8,732 bases of DNA, taken from NCBI GenBank assembly GCA_017622635.1, contig JAGAQS010000238.1, positions 1 through 8,732 of the forward strand. Direction: 5' to 3'. The translations under genes were made by a program, and so were the position numbers. The notes below the pieces were generated by a model that had not been told where the DNA came from, made no database searches, and saw only the letters and a program-made list of their open reading frames with translations. Below are positions 1 to 6,329 of the stretch, piece after piece (position 1 is the first letter of the stretch; each line of letters starts with the position of its first letter). Source of the stretch: Ruminococcus sp. Its GTDB lineage: Bacteria; Bacillota; Clostridia; Oscillospirales; Ruminococcaceae.

Positions 1-432
1 ATGATGAGGTCAACGGGCATTGAATTTGATAATGTAACCCTTGACGGAAAATATTTCTTTCAGTACATTCAGAATGCCGTTTTTGACAACTGCAACTTCA
101 ATACAAAAGATGCTTTCTGGCACGCTAAAAACGTGGTTGTCCGCAACAGTACGGTAAAAGGGGAGTACCTCGGCTGGTACAGTGAGAATCTTACTTTTGA
201 AAACTGTAAAATTATCGGTACACAGCCGTTATGTTACTGTAAGTCACTGAAACTTGTTGACTGTGAAATGACTGATACTGACTTATGTTTTGAAAAATCA
301 GACGTTCAGGCAGTCATAACAACGCCTGTTATCAGTATAAAGAATGTACTTTCGGGAAATATTTCCGTTGTTTCCGTCGGTGAAATAATTGACGATAATA
401 AGTCATCATGTGAAATAACTGTCAGTCAGTAA
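1..432 (+). CDS. DUF3737 family right-handed beta-helix protein, C-terminal half (5' truncated)
   Basis: The frame is open to the left edge, and the 143 visible residues look like the C-terminal half of a DUF3737 protein (family usually about 280 residues). Short repeating strands of the form 'NVxxxNSxxKGEYLGWYSENLTFENCKIIGTQPLCYCKSLKLVDCEM' type, rich in N, C and aromatic residues at regular spacing, indicate a pectate-lyase-like parallel beta-helix. Family-typical blocks include KDAFWHAKNV, GEYLGWYSENL, LCYCKSLKL and the closing VGEII. The two Met codons at the very start are probably internal residues, because this region aligns mid-protein with the family as I remember it. No signal peptide or catalytic motif can be seen in this part. 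The biochemical function is unknown; older annotations call it a putative virulence factor without firm support. The stop codon lies 5 nt from the stop of the convergent lipoprotein gene, with no terminator between them. Confidence 0.85.
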   Translation: MMRSTGIEFDNVTLDGKYFFQYIQNAVFDNCNFNTKDAFWHAKNVVVRNSTVKGEYLGWYSENLTFENCKIIGTQPLCYCKSLKLVDCEMTDTDLCFEKSDVQAVITTPVISIKNVLSGNISVVSVGEIIDDNKSSCEITVSQ

Positions 433-437
433 TTTTG

Positions 438-1739
438 TTATTCCGTTTCGCTGAGATAGATTGATACACGGTTTTCAAGTATATCCGCACATTCCTGCGG
501 TGTTGACTCTCCTGCGAAACACTTATGATATTCTTCACGCACAATATTCTGAACCGTATTGTTTGTGTACGGTTCAAACCTGACGCTTCTGATATAGTCA
601 ACTATTTTTTGCAGTGCTTCTTCTGAAATCTGTACCTGTTCATTACTTTCAGGCAGATATTGCGGACAATGTACGGACATACTGTTATATTTACTTTCAC
701 TGAGCTGTGCTGTTAACTGTTTTTCGGTAATGGGCATACTGTACATCATGCTTTTATTGATTAAACTGTCATTAATAACAAGGTCTATAAATCTGAAACC
801 CTGTTTTTTGTTCTGACTGTTTTCGGGGATTCCGAGCATTAACGGAACTTCCGTAATGTAGCCTTTGCCACTTTCGGACGGATAACCGACAAAAGTTATA
901 TCCGCACAGCCGAAGTCACTGTAAAGATTTTGTGTGATGGCACAGTTTATGCCGAAAAGATATACTTCCGAAACAAGAGCATGATTTTTTATAAGTGCGT
1001 CATTGTCCCATATGTATTGACTGAACGGCGGAAAATTATTTATATTTCCGAGCATTTCCATAAAAGCACCGCCGAAGTCACAGGTATTGTTATTGTAGTC
1101 AACAGCATCAACGGCTACACGTTTTATAAAATAGTTTTCCCTGTCGTATTCCATATATTCGTTGCACAGGAAAGTCATATCTTCGGGCATATTGTTGAAA
1201 GCCTTTATTGCCTGTGCAGGAGTCCAGTTTTCCATATTTTCACCGACGTTTTCGGTTTTTGCAACTGCTGTGTAAAGTATCCAGCCGTCACATATGGCAG
1301 GGATTTTGCCGTCAACTTTCAGACCCTCGAAAACATTCGGCAGAAAATCTTCTTTCTTAAGGTTCTCCGACTGTTCCATAAGAGGTGAAAGGTCGGTAAA
1401 ATAATTTCTTTTTGTAAGCGTGTGGATATCTTCACTTGTCGAGTACACAACGTCAAAGACTTCACCCGAAATCATATCAAGGTTAATTAATTCAAGAGCG
1501 TCGTTTTCGTCGGTACTTGAATACTGTTTTATATTGACATCACAGCCCATTTTTTTGATAATTTCGTTTTTGACTTGTGAAAGGTCAATAGTTGTGGCAA
1601 TATTCAGCGTTGTTTCACTGTTGTCTGTAACCGATTCAGGTTCATAGGGAGCAGGTGATTCAGTGTCAACGTTTTTTTTTCCGCACGAAACAGTGTTCAG
1701 CGTTGCAAGCAATGTGATAAAGATTAAAAGTTTTTTCAT
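438..1739 (-). CDS. Extracellular solute-binding-like lipoprotein
   Basis: This 433-residue secreted protein begins with a signal peptide (KK then a hydrophobic stretch, residues 4-17) ending in Thr-Val-Ser-Cys-Gly, so Cys19 is the probable lipidated residue. The lipobox is imperfect, with Asn and Thr at -4 and -3 where Leu is usual. An acidic and Ser/Pro-rich linker (about 22-45) precedes the mature domain. The pattern ALELINLDMISGEVFDVVYS followed by YFTDLSPLME (about 113-122) and LPNVFEGLKVDGKIPAI (about 133-149) resembles family 1 extracellular solute-binding proteins of ABC importers, commonly carbohydrate binders. No permease or ATPase gene is nearby, so it is an orphan here and its ligand cannot be predicted. 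The ATG at 1739 has an AAAGGA site at 1749-1754 with 9 nt spacing. A run of nine A (coding strand) follows the lipobox codons at 1672-1680. It is convergent with the DUF3737 gene and divergent from the peptidase gene. Confidence 0.75.
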   Translation of the reverse strand: MKKLLIFITLLATLNTVSCGKKNVDTESPAPYEPESVTDNSETTLNIATTIDLSQVKNEIIKKMGCDVNIKQYSSTDENDALELINLDMISGEVFDVVYSTSEDIHTLTKRNYFTDLSPLMEQSENLKKEDFLPNVFEGLKVDGKIPAICDGWILYTAVAKTENVGENMENWTPAQAIKAFNNMPEDMTFLCNEYMEYDRENYFIKRVAVDAVDYNNNTCDFGGAFMEMLGNINNFPPFSQYIWDNDALIKNHALVSEVYLFGINCAITQNLYSDFGCADITFVGYPSESGKGYITEVPLMLGIPENSQNKKQGFRFIDLVINDSLINKSMMYSMPITEKQLTAQLSESKYNSMSVHCPQYLPESNEQVQISEEALQKIVDYIRSVRFEPYTNNTVQNIVREEYHKCFAGESTPQECADILENRVSIYLSETE

Positions 1740-1741
1740 TT

Positions 1742-1809
1742 TATTTCGTCCTTTCGTTATCAGATACTTTTATATATAAGTGATTTTTAATGACGGAAAA
1801 GACGAAATA
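1742..1809 (-). promoter_or_regulatory. Leader hairpin covering the lipoprotein Shine-Dalgarno
   Basis: An inverted repeat has arms at 1742-1755 and 1796-1809 (14 nt each, one mismatch in DNA). Read as RNA from the minus strand, the mismatch becomes a G-U pair, so all 14 positions pair around a 40-nt loop. The 3' arm contains the AAAGGA ribosome binding site (1749-1754) of the lipoprotein gene that starts at 1739. A folded leader would therefore block ribosome entry. I do not recognise a known riboswitch. Whether the full hairpin is transcribed depends on an unmapped start site upstream of 1809. The repeat could instead be a DNA operator. Confidence 0.45.
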
Positions 1810-1857
1810 TTTATAAATTTTTATTATTTTACTATAACATGAAATATATTTACAGGG

Positions 1858-1886
1858 TTGACAGAAAATAATTTTTATGATAATAT
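1858..1886 (+). promoter_or_regulatory. Sigma-A-type promoter of the dockerin peptidase gene
   Basis: A perfect -35 TTGACA (1858-1863) is followed by a 17-nt spacer and TAATAT (1881-1886, four of six matches). An overlapping GATAAT at 1879-1884 is a better hexamer but has only 15 nt spacing. Transcription would start near 1893, giving a leader of about 39 nt. The leader carries the GGAG site at 1921-1924, 7 nt before the TTG start at 1932. Confidence 0.7.
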
Positions 1887-1931
1887 TATAAAGTCGGTTT
1901 TTGTTGAAATATAGAAAAAAGGAGTTATATT

Positions 1932-3017
1932 TTGAAAAAGAGAAGATTATTAAATATAATTACGGCGTTTGTGATGTCATTTGCATTGATGTGCGTACCT
2001 GTCGGAAATCTTTCGGCAGATGCGGCAGAGGGCAGACTTTACAATCAGTATGAAGAAAAGTGGCAGAACGTTATATTTAACAAATACGCTCTTACACAGA
2101 ACAGTATGTATATATCGGGTTGCGGTATTTTTTCTTTCTGCAATGCGATTTATGCACTTAACGGCAACGCAATAGACGCTGTGAATATTGCAGCGTGGGC
2201 AGTTGACAACGGTTCGTATCAGCCCGGAAACGGCGGAATGTACTATCTTTCGTTTTATAATACTGTAGAATCGGGATACGGCGAACTCTTTAATTTCAGC
2301 ATTGACGGTCATTACTACGGCAGGATAACTGACCAGAGACTTATAAATCACCTGAAAAACGGCGGTGTTGCCACTATTCATGTGTATGGTCACTTAATGG
2401 CTGTTACGGGTTACAACGAAATAAACAATACATATCATGTAATTGAAAGTGCGGTCAGCAGTACAAGAGGTTTAGAACCTGACGGTTGGGTGTCCGCTGA
2501 AAAAATGTGCAGTGGAACGACAAACGTTGACTGGTACGCCTTAATCAGCGATACAACTCCGCCCGTTACGGAAGTTCCCGACGCTCCGCAGTTGTCGTCA
2601 CAAAAGACGTTTTCCGCTGACACACCTGTAAAAATAACATGGGATTCTGTGGAAAATACAGATTATTATTCTGTTTCCGTTTACCGTGATGACGAACTGT
2701 ACACAACTATAGAACCGTATGAAAATACTGAATATACGGAAAATCTTCCGGAGGGCAAGTATACATTCTGTTTGAACGCCTGTAACGTTGTGGGAAAGTC
2801 GGCTGAAAGCAAAATAACCTTTTGGGTCGGGACTGTCAGAGGTGATATAAATTCAGATAATTCAGTTGACGAATCCGATTTGATTCTTTTACAGAATTAT
2901 CTTTTGTCTTTGGAAAGTTTTGACGAAAAACAGTATAAGTCCGCAGATATTAACAGTGACGGTACTGTCAATTCTTTTGATATGGTACTGTTGCGTCGGT
3001 GGCTTATAAACAGATAA
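1932..3017 (+). CDS. Secreted C39-like cysteine peptidase with FN3-like and dockerin domains
   Basis: This 361-residue exported protein has a signal peptide (KKRR, hydrophobic core about 6-27, likely cleavage near ADA-A/E at 29-33). Residues about 36-205 form a papain-like C39_2-type peptidase. They include YNQYEEKW (Gln39 and Trp44 positions typical of the family), SGCGIFSF with the presumed nucleophile Cys64, and GHLMAVTGY with His154. The usual third residue in a 'nDP' motif is replaced around VIESA (Glu172). Residues about 216-300 resemble a fibronectin type III domain (PDAPQL...VKITWDSVENTDYYSVSVYRD). Residues 302-361 are a type I dockerin with two Ca-binding repeats, D305-N307-D309-D316 and D339-N341-D343-D350. 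The dockerin should bind a cohesin on a scaffoldin, placing the enzyme in a cellulosome-like complex outside the cell. The start is TTG at 1932, chosen because GGAG lies 7 nt upstream and the signal peptide follows at once. The substrate is unknown. Confidence 0.88.
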   Translation: MKKRRLLNIITAFVMSFALMCVPVGNLSADAAEGRLYNQYEEKWQNVIFNKYALTQNSMYISGCGIFSFCNAIYALNGNAIDAVNIAAWAVDNGSYQPGNGGMYYLSFYNTVESGYGELFNFSIDGHYYGRITDQRLINHLKNGGVATIHVYGHLMAVTGYNEINNTYHVIESAVSSTRGLEPDGWVSAEKMCSGTTNVDWYALISDTTPPVTEVPDAPQLSSQKTFSADTPVKITWDSVENTDYYSVSVYRDDELYTTIEPYENTEYTENLPEGKYTFCLNACNVVGKSAESKITFWVGTVRGDINSDNSVDESDLILLQNYLLSLESFDEKQYKSADINSDGTVNSFDMVLLRRWLINR

Positions 3018-3018
3018 A

Positions 3019-4185
3019 TTATTTTACATATATTTCTTTTTGTACTCCTATGTCTCCCTCAAGTTTATACGTTACGGTATAGACAAGGGAGTTTTCTTTT
3101 TTTTCCGTTTCTATTGTACGGTCAAGGACTGTAACATTTTCACTGAGGAAATTTTTTTCATACAGATAAATTTTTTCCATGATTCTTTCCGAAACTTCTT
3201 CTTCACTGAAAGCCGTTTCACTTAATTCCGTTTCGGTGATTTTGTTTTTTACAATACCTATCGGCAGGGTTTTCCCGAAAACAGTCAGATATTTTGTTGA
3301 TTCGTCCGAATTGAAGTTCTGATATTTGTTTTTACCGAAAAAAAGCGGTATTTTGAGACTGAACAGTTTAAGGTGTTTTTCCTCGGAAGTTTTACCTGTG
3401 GGGTTGTATTCCGTTATTCTGAAATCTTCCTCAAAGGTCAGAGTTTCGGTGTAAGTACCTGTGATTTTGCCCATAGCATGATGTATATTGACGTGACCCG
3501 TTTCGTCCTTTGTAATTCCGCTTATAAGCATAGTACCCTTTGGAACGTAGTCACCTACCTTGTGCATAAGCTGACCGTCATGAACGGCGGTATAAGTTAT
3601 GTAAGCGTCGTGCCCCGAAACAACGTTACAGGGCATACGTTTGTTAATCATTTCGGGTTTTTCGACAAGTTCGGTAATTTCAACAACAACACGGTTTCCC
3701 GTTATGTGCATACCTGCCCATGCCACACCGTCAACCATAAGACGCAGTTCATTTTCACAGTACGGGAAATTTATATCTTTAATCGGCGTACCCTGTTTTA
3801 TATTGAGTTCTTCGAGTGCGGAGAGAATGGCGTGGTCACTGACTTTTGAATTGCCCTGAATTTCTATTGTCATAACTATGCGTGAGAAATAAAGTGTTGC
3901 TGTAAGCACAAGGATAATACCCAATGTTATTCCGAACCGACGGCGGTGACGTATGGCAGTAGATGAGATTGTGTCATACTCAAAACTTGTAAGCTCTATT
4001 CCCATTTTTTCTGCTATGGGGGTTATTTTTTTCAGGTCACGGCGGTAAACTTCGGCATAAAAAACGTCATTTTTACAGTATTGTGCAAAACAGTTTGTTT
4101 CACTTTTGTGAAGTTCATTTATAAATTTATAGAGATTTTTTCCCTTTGCGTTAATCTTCACACAACCCTTTATCTGATTTCTCAT
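3019..4185 (-). CDS. yqfD: Sporulation protein YqfD
   Basis: A 388-residue protein of the YqfD family, needed for spore formation in Bacillus subtilis, where it is expressed in the mother cell. It has an N-terminal cytoplasmic part starting MRNQIKGCVKINAKGKN, which matches the start of Bacillus YqfD. A basic RHRRR patch and one membrane span (about residues 86-103) follow. A POTRA-like stretch (IEIQGNSKVSDHAILSALEELNIKQGTPI) and a long extracytoplasmic domain come next, with family-like patterns such as VSGHDAYITYTAVHDGQLMHKVGDYVPKGTMLISG. The ATG at 4185 is preferred over the one 12 nt upstream at 4197, because the AAAGGA at 4198-4203 directly abuts 4197 and leaves no spacing, and because the family begins at this Met. 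The spacing to 4185 is 12 nt, rather long. The start overlaps the yqfC end by 35 nt, suggesting translational coupling. Its stop is 1 nt from the convergent peptidase stop. Confidence 0.9.
   Translation of the reverse strand: MRNQIKGCVKINAKGKNLYKFINELHKSETNCFAQYCKNDVFYAEVYRRDLKKITPIAEKMGIELTSFEYDTISSTAIRHRRRFGITLGIILVLTATLYFSRIVMTIEIQGNSKVSDHAILSALEELNIKQGTPIKDINFPYCENELRLMVDGVAWAGMHITGNRVVVEITELVEKPEMINKRMPCNVVSGHDAYITYTAVHDGQLMHKVGDYVPKGTMLISGITKDETGHVNIHHAMGKITGTYTETLTFEEDFRITEYNPTGKTSEEKHLKLFSLKIPLFFGKNKYQNFNSDESTKYLTVFGKTLPIGIVKNKITETELSETAFSEEEVSERIMEKIYLYEKNFLSENVTVLDRTIETEKKENSLVYTVTYKLEGDIGVQKEIYVK
3054..3104 (+). terminator. Probable intrinsic terminator of the peptidase gene, inside yqfD
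   Basis: On the + strand, CTCCCT (3054-3059) pairs with AGGGAG (3086-3091). Inside it TATAC (3066-3070 region) can pair with GTATA (3077-3081 region). The stem is followed by TTTTC and a run of eight T (3092-3104). It begins 36 nt after the peptidase stop codon and lies wholly within the antisense yqfD coding sequence. The internal loop makes the stem imperfect, so confidence is moderate. Confidence 0.5.
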
Positions 4186-4447
4186 CTGTTTTACCATTCC
4201 TTTCTGTAAATTCTATCTGTGAGATTTTTCCGCTTATCATCAGACCGTCTTTATTGAAATCGTACGCCCTGAGGTTGTTTCCCCATATGTTTATACAGAG
4301 TTTTCCCGAAATCAGACGCATGAAAACCTCACTGTATTCTTCTATTCTGCGACAGTTTTCTATCAGCATTTCCTTGTTGCCGTCCATATGTATAAGAGGC
4401 GTAAGATAAAAAGTTTCAAGAGTTTTATCGGTAATTCTTCCAAACAT
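4151..4447 (-). CDS. yqfC: Sporulation protein YqfC (YabP/YqfC family)
   Basis: A 98-residue protein of the YabP/YqfC family, the usual partner encoded just before yqfD in spore-forming Firmicutes. The family signatures are GNKEMLIENCRRIEEYSEVFMRL, IWGNNLRAYDFNKDGLMISGKISQIEF, with the ISGxIxxIEF ending typical of the family. There is no signal peptide or membrane span. The last 15-20 residues are charged and variable (RNGKTDEKSDKGLCED), and this tail is encoded by the DNA shared with the start of yqfD. The ATG at 4447 has AGGAG at 4456-4460 with 7-8 nt spacing. That site sits at the end of ylbJ, whose TAA stop follows it immediately, so the two genes are tightly linked (5 nt gap). In Bacillus these genes are under sigma-E; no sigma-E promoter could be assigned here. 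Confidence 0.88.
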   Translation of the reverse strand: MFGRITDKTLETFYLTPLIHMDGNKEMLIENCRRIEEYSEVFMRLISGKLCINIWGNNLRAYDFNKDGLMISGKISQIEFTERNGKTDEKSDKGLCED

Positions 4448-4452
4448 AATAT

Positions 4453-5553
4453 TTACTCCTGTCTTAAAGTTTTTATTTTTTCACATTCGCAGAACAGAAC
4501 GAAAGTCATAATTATAAGCATTACTGACGGTACGGGTGAACGTGCCTGATGTGTGCGGACATTAAAAGAAGAAGTGAAAACCGTTTCGTTCTCAAGCATG
4601 AACGGTGTTATAATCCTGCATATGAAAAAACTGATTACGGCTGACAAAATCCGCATTAAAATAAGTGGTTTTAAAGAGAGTTTCCCCGACGTTACAGCCG
4701 AAATCTGAAAAATAACACATATTCCGCCGAATGATACAAGTGAACTCAGGTACGGCAGAAGTGCATAATTTCCGTATTTAAAACCGTTTACGGCGGTTAC
4801 GTCCATTACTGCCCTTATCAGCTGTTCCGATTCTGTCGTGTCAAGATTTATTATCTTTGAAATCATTGCACCGACGGCTGATATTATACCGGAATAATCC
4901 ATAATTTCAGTTACAACCGCAAAGGCAGTCACCATAAAACATATGTCTGCCATTGAACGACCGCCGTTAATAACACAGTCTGTAATCATATCGAATCTTA
5001 TTTCAGACCTGATTTCTTTTGAATTGCAGTTTTTACGCATAAATATTGACACAACAAGAGCAAGTACTATGTTTGCACCGACCGCCGAAACAAGAATTAT
5101 ATTTCCTGCGGACGTACTTCCGTAAAGCTGTCCCGAAATGCACCCGAAAATAAAAGCAGGTCCTGCACCGAAACACAGACCGCAGAATATTTCTGCACGC
5201 CGTTTTTCTATAAGACCGTTTTCGTATGCCGAACAAAGCATTTTTGTGCCGACGGGATAACCTGCAAACATACTGAAAGCAAATACGGGGAAAACTGTAT
5301 TTTCCATACCGAAAAGAACTTTTCCAATACTGCCCGTGAATTTCGATATTTTCCCCGTGAGTCCGCTTTTTATAAGCAGGGAGGAAACAATCATCATTGC
5401 GTACAGTGACGGTATTATAATATTTAAACATCTGTCAAGTGCGTCCGAGACGGCACGGTTTATTATTTCCGTCTTTACAAGACAGAGTAACGCCGTGACA
5501 ACAAGTAAAAGTATTTTAAGATATACAAAAAGCTTTTTTCTGATACTTTTCAT
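4453..5553 (-). CDS. ylbJ: Sporulation integral membrane protein YlbJ
   Basis: A 366-residue polytopic membrane protein of the YlbJ family, related to nucleoside-recognition ('gate') domain proteins and required for sporulation in Bacillus. Hydrophobic segments are visible at about 9-27, 44-62, 85-101, 122-143, 150-172, 200-217, 265-289, 295-318 and 341-355. Characteristic blocks are the IIPSLYAMMIVSSLL segment, FAGYPVGTKM (about 97-105) followed by a charged YENGLIEKRRAE loop, and FGAGPAFIFG, which match YlbJ patterns (PSL.PF, GFPAGAK, NPLFIFGA). I chose ATG 5553 because AGAGGTG lies 6 nt upstream. A GTG at 5574 would add seven residues but has no good site. The molecule transported, if any, is unknown. 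It is the first large gene of ylbJ-yqfC-yqfD, and the stop codon of a 17-codon leader ORF falls in its ribosome binding site. Confidence 0.87.
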   Translation of the reverse strand: MKSIRKKLFVYLKILLLVVTALLCLVKTEIINRAVSDALDRCLNIIIPSLYAMMIVSSLLIKSGLTGKISKFTGSIGKVLFGMENTVFPVFAFSMFAGYPVGTKMLCSAYENGLIEKRRAEIFCGLCFGAGPAFIFGCISGQLYGSTSAGNIILVSAVGANIVLALVVSIFMRKNCNSKEIRSEIRFDMITDCVINGGRSMADICFMVTAFAVVTEIMDYSGIISAVGAMISKIINLDTTESEQLIRAVMDVTAVNGFKYGNYALLPYLSSLVSFGGICVIFQISAVTSGKLSLKPLILMRILSAVISFFICRIITPFMLENETVFTSSFNVRTHQARSPVPSVMLIIMTFVLFCECEKIKTLRQE

Positions 5554-5558
5554 AGACT

Positions 5559-5612
5559 TCACCTCTGTAACCACCTGTAACTGTTCCGAAAAGCTACAAC
5601 AAACTCTTTCAT
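5559..5612 (-). CDS. Putative 17-residue leader peptide upstream of ylbJ
   Basis: A short ORF encodes MKEFVVAFRNSYRWLQR. It has a plausible ribosome binding site (AAGGTG, 6 nt before its ATG). Its TGA stop (5561-5559) lies within the AGAGGTG site of ylbJ, 5 nt before the ylbJ ATG. This layout suits translational coupling or leader-dependent control. Its start codon and ribosome binding site both lie in one arm of the inverted repeat at 5610-5656. There are no runs of one regulatory amino acid, so classical attenuation is not indicated. The peptide is basic and partly hydrophobic. It may be a chance ORF; conservation would decide. Confidence 0.4.
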   Translation of the reverse strand: MKEFVVAFRNSYRWLQR

Positions 5613-5656
5613 AATTTTCACCTTATTAATCATATTATTGAATGGTGAAAATTATG
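5610..5656. repeat. Perfect 13-bp inverted repeat in the ylbJ/pspA intergenic region
   Basis: CATAATTTTCACC (5610-5622) and its exact reverse complement GGTGAAAATTATG (5644-5656) flank a 21-nt AT-rich loop. In a minus-strand transcript beginning beyond 5656 this would form a hairpin hiding the ribosome binding site and ATG of the 17-codon leader ORF. In DNA form it could be an operator between the divergent ylbJ and pspA-like units; it lies 37 nt upstream of the pspA -35 box. No T-run follows on either strand, so it is not a terminator. Confidence 0.7.
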
Positions 5657-5692
5657 TTGAAATGAAAATTTTGTGAAGTTTTGCAGATTTAC

Positions 5693-5721
5693 TTGACAAA
5701 TTTTAATATATACTATATAAT
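5693..5721 (+). promoter_or_regulatory. Perfect consensus sigma-A promoter of the pspA-like unit
   Basis: TTGACA (5693-5698), a spacer of exactly 17 nt, and TATAAT (5716-5721) match the housekeeping consensus at all twelve positions. Transcription would begin near 5728, giving a leader of about 46 nt that includes the palindrome TTCAATTGAA (5750-5759) and a full AGGAGG ribosome binding site (5761-5766), 7 nt before the ATG. Confidence 0.88.
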
Positions 5722-5773
5722 AACAAGTAACAGTAATGTTGCTGATTCTTTCAATTGAACAGGAGGAGTTGAA

Positions 5774-6325
5774 ATGGGTATACTCAGCAGGTTGGGAGAC
5801 ATTATTGAATCAAGTATAAATGAAGTGTTTGACGTAAAGGAAAATCCTGAAAAAACAGCCCGACATATTGTCGTTGATATGAAAATGGAGTTTAATAAGG
5901 CGGTATGGAATTACAACAGAATCAAAGCACGTGCCGACCTTGCAGGAAAAAATTACAGGGACGCTTTGAAAATTTCTCAGTCTCTTGAAAAAAAGGCTGA
6001 AACAGCTCTTTCTCAGGATAACCATGAACTTGCTGATATGCTTCTTGCAAGAAAAATCAGGGCAGACAAAAATGTTTCGGCTTACAGGAAAATGCATGAA
6101 GAGACATCCGCTCAGGCTGAATTGATATGGGAACAGGTTGAAGAACTGAAAATTAAAATCGACAAGGCTGAAAACCGTCAGGCTATACTTTCGGCACGTT
6201 CAAAAATGGCTGATATAAATAAAAATGTGTCTGAAATTACATCGGGCCTTGACAGTCTTTCAGATACGGAAAAAAGTGCAGAACCTGAATCTCCTGCATC
6301 TGAAACGGACGTTTCCGAAGATTAA
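5774..6325 (+). CDS. Short PspA/IM30-family membrane-associated coiled-coil protein
   Basis: This 183-residue protein starts with MGILSRLGDIIESSINEVFD, the amphipathic helix typical of PspA/IM30/Vipp1 that inserts in the inner leaflet of the membrane. ENPEKTARHIVVDMK (about 23-37) matches the family 'DPEK' segment. Residues about 25-158 are a charged, alanine-rich coiled-coil hairpin (including AETALSQDNHELADMLLARK). The tail from about 160 is acidic and Ser/Pro-rich (TEKSAEPESPASETDVSED). Family members form ESCRT-III-like rods that protect or remodel membranes. This one is shorter than the usual 220-230 residues, so the last core helices appear to be missing or replaced by the acidic tail. 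It has a perfect promoter and AGGAGG site, so high expression is likely. It is followed by a 55-residue membrane protein before a terminator. No pspB/C/F-type genes are visible. Confidence 0.85.
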   Translation: MGILSRLGDIIESSINEVFDVKENPEKTARHIVVDMKMEFNKAVWNYNRIKARADLAGKNYRDALKISQSLEKKAETALSQDNHELADMLLARKIRADKNVSAYRKMHEETSAQAELIWEQVEELKIKIDKAENRQAILSARSKMADINKNVSEITSGLDSLSDTEKSAEPESPASETDVSED

Positions 6326-6329
6326 GAAA

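Noticed and set aside
485..500. Stem CCGCA/TGCGG downstream of the DUF3737 stop as a terminator
   Set aside because: No T-run follows on either strand and the stem lies in the lipoprotein coding region; probably incidental.
930..1388. A long + strand open frame opposite the lipoprotein gene, and similar frames opposite yqfD, ylbJ and the ABC-F gene
   Set aside because: No ribosome binding site or recognisable domain, and each is fully covered by a well-supported gene on the other strand or in another frame.
5613..5773. Sigma-E-like promoter for ylbJ
   Set aside because: CATAATTT-type matches exist, but none has an acceptable -35 partner at 14-15 nt, so I could not place the promoter.
5749..5774. 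TTTCAA/TTGAAA pairing around the pspA ribosome binding site
   Set aside because: Six weak pairs with the AGGAGG in the loop, which would leave it accessible; likely chance in AT-rich sequence.
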